From the NCBI RefSeq assembly GCF_000685235.1, contig NZ_ARYH01000003.1:62001-126000 (forward strand): a stretch of 64,000 bases of DNA, read 5' to 3'. A program made the translations under genes and the position numbers. Below, one piece after another: positions 25,283 through 31,590 of this stretch (within the stretch, counting starts at the first letter, position 1; each line of letters starts with the position of its first letter). The notes under the pieces were generated by a model. It did no database searches. It was not told the DNA's origin and saw nothing but the letters and a program-made list of their open reading frames with translations. The DNA comes from Hyphomonas adhaerens MHS-3. GTDB lineage: Bacteria > Pseudomonadota > Alphaproteobacteria > Caulobacterales > Hyphomonadaceae.

Positions 25283-26533
25283 TCATTCTCCAGTTGCGAA
25301 TTTTCCACGACGCTCCGGTCCAAACCACCAGCCGAGGAAACACAATGTCATCAACAGAGCCGACAGGCACAGCGTCAGCGTTGTCGTGCCGTGCCAGCCG
25401 GCATGCTCATAGGCAAAGGTCGCGCCCCAGCTGGCCAGGCCGCCGCCCGTGAACATCAGCACGATGTAGACCGTCATCAGGCGGGTGCGCACGTCTGCCG
25501 GCAAGCTGAGGAAGGTCATCCGCCCGGTGATGTCGATCAACGGCCCCACGACGTTCATGAACATGATCGGGATCAGCAGGAGCCACAGGCTGTGGCCGAA
25601 CAGGCCCAGCAGGCAGACCGCGCAGAACTGGATCATGGAAACGAACACCCGCGCCTTGCGCGGCCCGACCCGATCGGCAATGCCTCCCAGGAACGGCGTG
25701 GTCATGAGGTTCAGCAGCGACACCGCCGCAAGATAGCCCACCGTATCGGCGCCATAGCCCATGGCCGGGCTGGTCAGGTACAGGCCAAGGCCCAGCCAGA
25801 CGGACAGGAAGATGCCGAAACCCAGCCCCTGGATCGTACCGGACAGCAGCACTTCAGGATGCTTCCGGATAATCGGGAACACCGACAGGACCAGACCGGC
25901 ATAAGTGTGCCTGGGTGCGTCTGCCTCTGCTTTTTCGCGTTCGTCCATGATCCGCGGCAACATGAACGTGACCGCCGCCATCACCGTCGCTGCGATGAAA
26001 TAGACCGTTCGCCAGCCAAGGTGTTCGCCGACCCAGCCGGCCCCGACGCGCGCCAGCAGGATACCGCCGATCACGCCGGTGGTCAGCGTCGCCGTGACCT
26101 GCCCCAGCCGTTCCGGCGCCACCCGTTTGGACGCATAAGCCGGCAGGAGGTAAGGCGTGATGGTCGAGAAGCCCAGGAATGTGGACCCGGCGACAAACAC
26201 CCAGAACTTTGTCGCCAAAGCCATCACGATCAGCCCGGCCAGCTGTCCGGTCGCGAAGATCGTCGCCAGCTTGCGGTTCGAGACCCGGTCGCCGAGTGGC
26301 AGCAACAACAGGATGCCCAGCGCCAGCGCAATCTGGTTCAGGGCCGGAACAAGCCCGATCTCGGACGGCGAGACTCCAAAGTCCTTTGCCACAAGCGCAA
26401 TGATCGGATGGATGTAGTAGGCGTTCGCCGTCACCACGGCCCCCGCCAGGGTCAGCAGGATCAGGTCCCGCCGCCCGAGGCGGTGTGTCTGTGGAGCTGG
26501 GTTTTCCCCGTCACCGGATGGCTCAGGTGTCAC
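25283..26533 (-). CDS. MFS transporter
   Basis: 416 residues with 12 predicted membrane helices. The loop 2-3 region contains GDRVSNRKL (MFS A-motif form GxxxDRxGRR), and a long middle loop with a charged stretch (MDEREKAEADAPRH) separates the halves. It starts with GTG, overlapping by 4 bp the TGA of the phosphotransferase upstream. The substrate is unknown; the neighbourhood (acyl-CoA genes, esterase) suggests export or import of a small organic acid or xenobiotic. No clear drug or sugar signature. Confidence 0.9.
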   Translation of the reverse strand: MTPEPSGDGENPAPQTHRLGRRDLILLTLAGAVVTANAYYIHPIIALVAKDFGVSPSEIGLVPALNQIALALGILLLLPLGDRVSNRKLATIFATGQLAGLIVMALATKFWVFVAGSTFLGFSTITPYLLPAYASKRVAPERLGQVTATLTTGVIGGILLARVGAGWVGEHLGWRTVYFIAATVMAAVTFMLPRIMDEREKAEADAPRHTYAGLVLSVFPIIRKHPEVLLSGTIQGLGFGIFLSVWLGLGLYLTSPAMGYGADTVGYLAAVSLLNLMTTPFLGGIADRVGPRKARVFVSMIQFCAVCLLGLFGHSLWLLLIPIMFMNVVGPLIDITGRMTFLSLPADVRTRLMTVYIVLMFTGGGLASWGATFAYEHAGWHGTTTLTLCLSALLMTLCFLGWWFGPERRGKFATGE

Positions 26534-27618
26534 CCCGGCATCCCGGCACGGCGCGCATAGTCGGCGGCAAACTTCGCAAGCGGCACGACGCGCGCGGCGT
26601 TGCTTTCAGCATTGGCGCTGTTGGCGGTGCCGTCGCGGACACGTCCGATGATGCCCTGCAGAATGCCCGCGAGGCGGAAGCCGTTATAAGCGAAGTAATA
26701 GTCGAGCTCCGGCAGGCCATCGCGGCCGGTATGCTTGCAGTAGAGATCGACATATTCGTCCATGGTCGGGATGCCCCAGGCCTTGAGGTCGTCAATCGCC
26801 ATGATGGACCCGCGCGTGCTGTCGCCCGGCGGCATCACCCAGTTCATCAGGTGGTAGGAAAAGTCCGCCAGCGGATCGCCCAGTGTGCACAGCTCCCAGT
26901 CGAGCACGGCAATCACTTTCGGCTCGGTCGGGTGCAGCACCATATTGTCGAGCCGGTAGTCGCCATGCACGATCGTGGTCTTGTCGCCCGGCGGAATGTT
27001 CTTCGGCAGCCATTCGATCAGCTGCTCCATCTCCGGAATGTGCTGGGTCTCGGAAGCCTTGTACTGCTTCGTCCAGCGGTGAATCTGGCGGGCAACATAG
27101 TCGCCCTCCTTGCCGAAGCCTTCGAGGCCGGCGGCGCGCCAGTCGACATTGTGAAGATCGGCAAAGGTCTTCACCTTGGCCTCATAGATGGCGCGGCGCT
27201 CGGCGGGCTCACAGTCAGGCAGGGTGCCGTCCCACAGGATGCGGCCTTCCACCATGTCCATGACATAAAACATTGTGCCGACCACGCTCTCATCGGTGCA
27301 CAGGCCGTAGGGCCGGGCGACCGGATAGCCGAGCGGATAGAGCGCCGAGATCACCCGGTATTCCCGGTCGACGGCATGGGCGCTGGGCAACAGTTTGCCC
27401 GGCGGCTTGCGGCGCATCACATATTTCTTGTTCGGGGTCACCAGCTGGTAGGTCGGATTGGACTGACCGCCCTTGAACTGGCGTACTTCCAGCGGGCCTT
27501 TATAGCCCTCGACATTTTCCTCCATCCAGGCGGCCAGCGCGGCCTCATCGAACCGGTGTGACTCGGCGACTTCTTTGGTGCCACTGAACAGATCGCTAGC
27601 TTTCGGCGCGTCGGCCAT
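26530..27618 (-). CDS. phosphotransferase family protein (ACAD10/11-kinase-like APH fold)
   Basis: 362 residues with the aminoglycoside phosphotransferase-type kinase fold: FKGGQSNPTY (glycine loop), YVMRRKPPGKLL (Lys region), TTIVHGDYRLDNMVLH with the catalytic HGDxxxxN, and AVLDWELCTLGDPLADF (DFG-like metal ligand). RRKPPGxLLPSAHAVDREYR is the marker of the group that acts with acyl-CoA dehydrogenases, phosphorylating hydroxyacyl-CoA in beta-oxidation of hydroxy acids. First gene of the six-gene minus operon; GCAGGAAA lies before the ATG at 27618. Substrate inferred, not shown. Confidence 0.88.
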   Translation of the reverse strand: MADAPKASDLFSGTKEVAESHRFDEAALAAWMEENVEGYKGPLEVRQFKGGQSNPTYQLVTPNKKYVMRRKPPGKLLPSAHAVDREYRVISALYPLGYPVARPYGLCTDESVVGTMFYVMDMVEGRILWDGTLPDCEPAERRAIYEAKVKTFADLHNVDWRAAGLEGFGKEGDYVARQIHRWTKQYKASETQHIPEMEQLIEWLPKNIPPGDKTTIVHGDYRLDNMVLHPTEPKVIAVLDWELCTLGDPLADFSYHLMNWVMPPGDSTRGSIMAIDDLKAWGIPTMDEYVDLYCKHTGRDGLPELDYYFAYNGFRLAGILQGIIGRVRDGTANSANAESNAARVVPLAKFAADYARRAGMPG

Positions 27619-27730
27619 TTTCCTGCCCTCATTTCCGCAATTTCTCAGAAGATACAATACTCACGGGCCACGCTGCGCCAAGGCCTTCCGCGACGTCCGC
27701 GTATGCCCGTCTGAAAGAAAGACGTGCGCC

Positions 27731-27919
27731 ATGCTGCAGATCAAAACCCTGATGACCGCAATCACCATCATCTGTATCGCCAGTGTATGTCTGGCGGGGC
27801 TTGTCACCTTTATGCTCTGGCGCGAAGCTGGTAGAATGCTGCATCATAGCAAGGCAACTTCCCTAACGGCAAAGCCTGCTTCACTTGTCGCACCTGTAAG
27901 GAAAGGAAAAGCCCCATGA
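27731..27919 (+). CDS. small single-TM membrane protein (62 aa)
   Basis: 62 residues: a membrane helix at about 8-30 (TAITIICIASVCLAGLVTFM) followed by a basic, Ser/Ala-rich tail. No known family. ATGA overlap with the L,D-transpeptidase gene indicates coupled translation and supports it as real. It could be a membrane partner or leader gene for the transpeptidase. The frame extends further 5', but an ATG at the start of the hydrophobic protein fits better. Spaced 112 bp from the divergent phosphotransferase gene. Confidence 0.6.
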   Translation: MLQIKTLMTAITIICIASVCLAGLVTFMLWREAGRMLHHSKATSLTAKPASLVAPVRKGKAP

Positions 27920-28515
27920 AGCGTTTCCCAACCCGTGCCGCGGCCTGTCTGGCTGCGCTCTGCCTCACCGCCCTGCCCGCCGCCGCGATTCCCGTCGATC
28001 CGCAGGGCCTGATCCGGCCGGACCTGCTCGGCAAGGCCCTCGCTTCCCTGAAGGCGCATGGCGATACGGCCGACCCGACGCATCTCGTCATCGTGGACTA
28101 TGCCCGCCGGTCCAGCGAAAAGCGCGCCTATCTAGTCAATCTGGAGACCGGGCTGGTGGAAGAGGCCTTCCGCGCCGCCCATGGCTCCGGCTCCGATCCT
28201 GACCATGACGGCTTTCTCGACAAATTCTCCGATGTGCCCGGCTCTTCTGCCAGCCCGCAAGGCGCCTACCTCCTCGCCGAACAATATGTCGGCAAGCACG
28301 GCAAGTCGCTCCGCCTCGACGGGCTGGACCCGACCAATGCCAATGCCCGCAACCGGGCAATCGTGATCCATGCCGCCGACTATGCGGAACCCACCTTCCT
28401 GCAGAAATGGGGCAAGCTCGGCCGTTCGAACGGCTGCATCGTCTTCTCGAAGAAAGACCTCGCCACCTTCCTGAAAGACGTGCCCCGCCGCACGCTGGTG
28501 TACGTCGGCAAGTGA
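27916..28515 (+). CDS. murein L,D-transpeptidase catalytic-domain (YkuD_2-type) protein
   Basis: 199 residues with a signal peptide (cleavage after PAAA). The YkuD_2-type pattern is present: AAHGSGSDPDHDG, GSSASPQGAYLLAEQYVGKHG, LRLDGLDPTNANARNR, AIVIHAADYAEP (catalytic His) and GRSNGCIVF (catalytic Cys at about 174). It would form or trim 3-3 cross-links in periplasmic peptidoglycan. Part of a short plus-strand run, coupled to the 62-aa gene upstream. The family usually has SxGC(P); here Asn-Gly-Cys-Ile, a mild variation. Confidence 0.87.
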   Translation: MKRFPTRAAACLAALCLTALPAAAIPVDPQGLIRPDLLGKALASLKAHGDTADPTHLVIVDYARRSSEKRAYLVNLETGLVEEAFRAAHGSGSDPDHDGFLDKFSDVPGSSASPQGAYLLAEQYVGKHGKSLRLDGLDPTNANARNRAIVIHAADYAEPTFLQKWGKLGRSNGCIVFSKKDLATFLKDVPRRTLVYVGK

Positions 28516-28523
28516 CAGCCTGA

Positions 28524-28583
28524 CTGACATTTTGTTGTCAGCCCAACAAAACCGCTTAGGATGACCTCAAGCCTTTGAGCTTG
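28524..28583 (+). repeat. overlapping alternative hairpins ahead of the DUF6090-like genes
   Basis: Four inverted repeats lie in 60 bp: CTGACA/TGTCAG (28524-28541) overlaps TTTTGTTG/CAACAAAA (28530-28551), and CTCAA/TTGAG (28566-28579) overlaps CAAGC/GCTTG (28568-28583). Each pair is mutually exclusive in RNA. It may be the terminator of the transpeptidase gene, an operator region, or a switchable leader. No U-tract follows any of them. Confidence 0.4.
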
Positions 28584-28631
28584 GGGGACAATCAGAATGC
28601 GGCTCTGTCTATCCACACCAGAGGATTCCTT

Positions 28632-29420
28632 GTGATCCTCCAGCGCCTCGCCACTTCGATCCGCAAGCAGGATTGGTTCACCGTCTTCATCGAGACGCTG
28701 ATTGTTGTCTTCGGCGTGTTCATCGGTCTGCAAGTCAACAACTGGAATGAGGCGCGGAAGGATCGGATTCAGGCGGAGACTTCGCGTGAGAGGCTAATTG
28801 CCGATTTGCGCGCCGATCTTGATGCCTTTGCCATTCGTCGGCAGTGGTACGAGGAAGTCCTGGAAGCCGCCCTGCGCGTTGATGACGCTCTGCAGTCCGA
28901 TCCGCCCGATACGGTCGATGAGACGTGGCGCTTTGTCCGGGACAGCTGGATTGCCGGCGGCGAATGGCCGTTCGCGCCGTCGGCGCAGATATACAAAGAG
29001 CTTCAGAACGCTGGCGATCTGGACCTCATCGCCAGCGGATCGATGCAGCGCCGGCTGCGCGACTATTATGAAGACTCCGCGCACGAGATTGAGATATCGC
29101 TGACATTCAGGTCCGCCTATGCCGATCTGGTGCACCAATTAATCGAAGGCCGCGTTGGCATGCTTATGGCCGACTGTCTGTCAGCGGCCAGTCTCGAGCC
29201 CAGCTCGCCAGGTACAACCCCCGCTACATTCTACAAGGACTGTCAGCCGCCAGAAGACTTTGCTCTCGTTATGCGCTCAGTCACAAGCCTCCGGGAGTCG
29301 GCGGCACTCCGATCCCAGCTGAATGCGCGACTGAACAGACTTTCGGGGCTCCGGTCACTGCTTGAGTATCTTGATCGACAGGCAGCATCTCTGGTGTCGG
29401 ATCTGGAGACAACACGATGA
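28632..29420 (+). CDS. DUF6090-like single-TM protein, paralog 1
   Basis: 262 residues. It starts with a short amphipathic leader (MILQRLATSIRKQDWFTV), then a membrane helix (IETLIVVFGVFIGLQ) ending in the hallmark VNNWN, then about 220 mostly helical, charged periplasmic-side residues. The LQVNNWNxAR block is shared with DUF6090-type proteins. Function unknown. GTG at 28632 is chosen because it aligns with the paralog's start and has GAGG upstream; a TTG 57 bp earlier would add an unconserved extension. The stop overlaps the start of paralog 2. Confidence 0.72.
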   Translation: MILQRLATSIRKQDWFTVFIETLIVVFGVFIGLQVNNWNEARKDRIQAETSRERLIADLRADLDAFAIRRQWYEEVLEAALRVDDALQSDPPDTVDETWRFVRDSWIAGGEWPFAPSAQIYKELQNAGDLDLIASGSMQRRLRDYYEDSAHEIEISLTFRSAYADLVHQLIEGRVGMLMADCLSAASLEPSSPGTTPATFYKDCQPPEDFALVMRSVTSLRESAALRSQLNARLNRLSGLRSLLEYLDRQAASLVSDLETTR

Positions 29421-30208
29421 TCCTCCGCCGCCTGACAGAAGCCTTTCGCAAGCAGGACTGGTTCACCGTGGTGATCGAAACCCTGATCGTGGTCTTCGGC
29501 GTTTTCATCGGGCTTCAAGTCAATAACTGGAACGCGGCGCGGGTTGAGCGAAACAGCGAGCAGGTCCTCCTCCTGCGCCTGCAGGAGGAGACCCGCTCAC
29601 TTCTGGACACACAGAAAGAAGAGCTGGCCGTACATAGCCCTCGCCTTGGGCTGGCCACAGACGCTAATTCCGTCATGTTCTCGCTCGCGCCATCACGGCC
29701 ACTCACCAATGAAGAGTGCTGGGCTCTGCTCGTCTCACACTGGATACCCTCGCCCACCGAAGCATTGTCGAGCCTTGATGAGCTCATTTCATCCGGCCGG
29801 TTTGACCTGATTTCCAACCCTTCCGTGAAGTCGGCCCTGCGCGACTATGCTGTTGTGCAGGAACGTTCCCGTGCTGCGCGGGCAGAAGCGGTCAACGAAC
29901 TTTTCCGGCTTCACACCCGGTATCCGGACGCCATCTGGCTCGAAGTGGGGCGTGCTGAAGATGCAGGCTACGTTTCTCCAAGTGCGGGCCGTGACGACAA
30001 GGGCCTGGTGTGGCGATATAATTGTGACATCGACCAGATACGCGGGAATAAGGGCCTCCTCAGCGAGTACAGCGACAACATTGCACGCTTGGAGTCATTC
30101 CTCGACCGGTACGAAGACCGCATTGCGGTCCTGACCGTGCTGGATGCTGAACTGGCGAAGGAACTGGGCACGCCAGACTCACAGCGCAAGAGCGAGGCCG
30201 CCCCATGA
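29417..30208 (+). CDS. DUF6090-like single-TM protein, paralog 2
   Basis: 263 residues; start MILRRLTEAFRKQDWFTVVI. The first 45 residues are nearly identical to paralog 1 in protein and close in DNA (for example GTTCACCGT, TCGGCGT and CAAGTCAA shared), while the remaining 215 diverge strongly. Membrane helix at about 18-35 ending LQVNNWNAAR. No enzyme motif is visible. ATGA overlaps at both ends tie it to paralog 1 and to the 28-codon remnant. Tandem duplication with fast-evolving C termini suggests a surface or interaction role (inference). Confidence 0.72.
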   Translation: MILRRLTEAFRKQDWFTVVIETLIVVFGVFIGLQVNNWNAARVERNSEQVLLLRLQEETRSLLDTQKEELAVHSPRLGLATDANSVMFSLAPSRPLTNEECWALLVSHWIPSPTEALSSLDELISSGRFDLISNPSVKSALRDYAVVQERSRAARAEAVNELFRLHTRYPDAIWLEVGRAEDAGYVSPSAGRDDKGLVWRYNCDIDQIRGNKGLLSEYSDNIARLESFLDRYEDRIAVLTVLDAELAKELGTPDSQRKSEAAP

Positions 30209-30291
30209 TCCTGCGCCGCATCACCCTCGCGTTCCCGTCATACCTTGAAAGCCGGGCAACTGACCTGGTCACGGAATTGGAGACCCAATGA
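30205..30291 (+). pseudogene. internally deleted third DUF6090-like copy (28 codons)
   Basis: Reads MILRRITLAF, then PSYLESRATDLVTELETQ and stop. The first 10 residues match the start of paralog 2 (MILRRLTEAF), and the last part matches the extreme C terminus of paralog 1 (LEYLDRQAASLVSDLETTR). The roughly 235 codons between are missing, so one in-frame internal deletion explains it. It is too short to fold as the family protein, but it keeps ATGA overlaps with both neighbours (30205-30208 and 30288-30291), preserving the translational chain to the next gene. Confidence 0.65.
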
Positions 30292-30776
30292 CTCTTGAGC
30301 AGATTGCCTATGTTGCCCAGATCGCCGGTGTCATTGTCGTTGCGGCGACCCTGATCTTCCTTACGATACAGGTCCGGCAGGGTACCGTATTGCTGCGCTC
30401 GGAGTCGCGGCAGACACAGCTCGCGAACGACCAGACCGGCGTTTACAAATTTGTCGAGTTCCCGGAACTCGGCCGCATACTCTCGCAAGCCGAAACACCC
30501 AGTTTCGAAGAGAAGACAAAAGTGATCTTCTGGATGATCGGCCAGATGCGCGCCCGCGAATATGAATGGCTGCAATACAAGTCCGGCGCCATGGACAAGG
30601 AGTCCTGGGAAACCTATCGCGGTGTGATCTATTTCGTGCTCGGCACTGAACGGGCCCGCGCGCTGTGGGGCCTGACCGCCGGATATTTCAATGCCGGATT
30701 CGCTGCAATGGTCGAAGAGATGGTCCGCGAGGTGCCACCGATCGAATACTGGAACGAGCTGCAGGCGATAAAATAG
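30288..30776 (+). CDS. hypothetical single-TM protein (162 aa)
   Basis: Begins MTLEQIAYVAQIAGVIVVAA; one membrane helix at about 8-28 followed by LTIQVRQGTVLLRSESRQTQ, then a helical soluble domain with WMIGQMRAREYEWLQYKSG and SWETYRGVIYFVLG. This layout recurs as uncharacterised proteins in marine and aquatic proteobacteria. No enzymatic motif. The start overlaps the deleted DUF6090-like copy, so translation probably depends on the upstream genes. The hairpin array follows its stop. Confidence 0.7.
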   Translation: MTLEQIAYVAQIAGVIVVAATLIFLTIQVRQGTVLLRSESRQTQLANDQTGVYKFVEFPELGRILSQAETPSFEEKTKVIFWMIGQMRAREYEWLQYKSGAMDKESWETYRGVIYFVLGTERARALWGLTAGYFNAGFAAMVEEMVREVPPIEYWNELQAIK

Positions 30777-30884
30777 GCCAGCGGCCCGTTGCGCGCCTCA
30801 GATTAAACTTCCGACACAATTCAGATTTCTGCGACGGGAAATGCCCGGCGACACGTTTGACCTGTATGCGGTTCGCCGCAACCG

Positions 30885-30999
30885 GTCCCGTTCGCTGTGG
30901 TTTCCTCCCCTGAAAATGACACGGCGAACCGCCCGCCATGCCGTCTGTCTTGACCCCCTGAGCCCCAACAGACGGCATGGCGGGCACCTCCATTTCTCT
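30885..30999 (+). ncRNA. hairpin-array unit 1 (cuckoo-type sRNA candidate)
   Basis: Begins with GTCCCGTTC (30885). Hairpin A: TTCGCTGTG (30891-30899) pairs with CACGGCGAA (30920-30928) with an inner TTTC/GAAA stem presenting the loop CTCCCCT (30905-30911). Hairpin B: a perfect 18-bp inverted repeat, GCCCGCCATGCCGTCTGT (30931-30948) with its complement at 30968-30985; loop with GACCCCC and GCCCC. A pyrimidine-rich tail follows. C-rich loops resemble anti-Shine-Dalgarno motifs. No protein frame. Confidence 0.55.
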
Positions 31000-31103
31000 G
31001 GCCCTTTTCCGGCCCGGATTCCTTACCGGAATTTCACCTCTCACGAACGCGTGAGCCGCATGGAAACTGCCCCCCTTTTACCCATATGAACAGGACGAGA
31101 GAG

Positions 31104-31206
31104 GTCCCGTTCGAAACGTTTCTTCCCCCTGGAAACCGAACGGCGAACCGCCCGCCATGTCGCCCCGTCCTCACCCCCCTAGATGGACGACATGGCGGGT
31201 TTTCTC
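31104..31206 (+). ncRNA. hairpin-array unit 2 (cuckoo-type sRNA candidate)
   Basis: Begins with GTCCCGTTC (31104). Hairpin A: CCGTTCG (31107-31113)/CGAACGG (31137-31143) plus inner GTTTC/GAAAC, loop TTCCCCCTG (31123-31131). Hairpin B: CCCGCCATGTCG (31151-31162)/CGACATGGCGGG (31188-31199), loop with CACCCCCCT, followed at once by TTTTCTCT, so hairpin B looks like a Rho-independent terminator. CCATAT at 31082-31087 lies about 20 bp before the unit. Confidence 0.55.
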
Positions 31207-31258
31207 TCGGTCCTGATCATTTTGGATAAACGACCTCGGCCCGACGTCTTACAGGCGA

Positions 31259-31350
31259 GTCCCGTTCACTCCGGCACCCCTGAAACAGCCGGAATTGAAC
31301 AGCCCGCCGAGCCAATCGGACCCCGGTCTGGCCCGGCGGGCACCTTTATT
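31259..31350 (+). ncRNA. hairpin-array unit 3 (degenerate)
   Basis: Begins with GTCCCGTTC (31259). Hairpin A: GTTCA (31264-31268)/TGAAC (31296-31300) and CCGGC/GCCGG (31271-31275, 31288-31292), loop ACCCCTGAAACA. Hairpin B: GCCCGCCG (31302-31309)/CGGCGGGC (31334-31341), inner loop with GGACCCCGG; short tail ACCTTTATT. More diverged than units 1, 2 and 4, lacking the CATG part of the B stem. Confidence 0.45.
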
Positions 31351-31418
31351 CATCATCCGCTGAAATTTTCTGGATAAAGCGCCGGACTGGCACGTCTTGT
31401 CTTTGAAGCCCGCACGCG

Positions 31419-31535
31419 GGCCTCTTCGCTGTGGATACCATTTCCCCATTCTCCCACCGCACTTTGGGGACAGCGAAACCGCCCGCCATGCCAGGTCCAG
31501 CCCCCCGGACCAACGGCATGGCGGGCCCCTTTTCC
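31419..31535 (+). ncRNA. hairpin-array unit 4 (cuckoo-type sRNA candidate)
   Basis: Hairpin A: TTCGCTGT (31425-31432)/ACAGCGAA (31470-31477), sharing TTCGCTGTGG with unit 1, inner CCCCA/TGGGG, loop with TTCTCCCACC. Hairpin B: GCCCGCCATGCC (31481-31492)/GGCATGGCGGGC (31515-31526) with inner GGTCC/GGACC and loop AGCCCCCC; then CCCTTTTCC. Ends 55 bp before the ABC-F start. Confidence 0.5.
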
Positions 31536-31590
31536 GGGTCTACCGCAGCCTGCCCTTGCATTCACCACAGGCCCGGTTACACCCCCGCCC

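Larger units (their letters stand above)
30777..31590. other. gene-free region holding a four-unit hairpin array
   Basis: 814 bp with no credible protein-coding frame between the 162-aa gene and the ABC-F gene. It is filled by four related two-hairpin units (listed separately) with C-rich loops. Spacers contain AT-rich boxes: CCATAT at 31082, and similar TTTTGGATAAA (31220-31230) and TTTCTGGATAAA (31367-31378) ahead of units 3 and 4, which could be promoter elements. A 64-codon plus-strand frame at 31183-31377 runs through hairpins and is rejected. Confidence 0.7.

Noticed and set aside
30822-30837. 16-mer CAGATTTCTGCGACGG shared with 39349-39364
   Set aside because: A single 16-base match in a 64-kb window is not far from chance expectation, and the flanks do not match.
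31183-31377. 64-codon plus-strand frame inside the hairpin array
   Set aside because: It begins in one arm of a stem (ATGGACGACATGGCGGG) and runs through structured repeats; no protein-like features.
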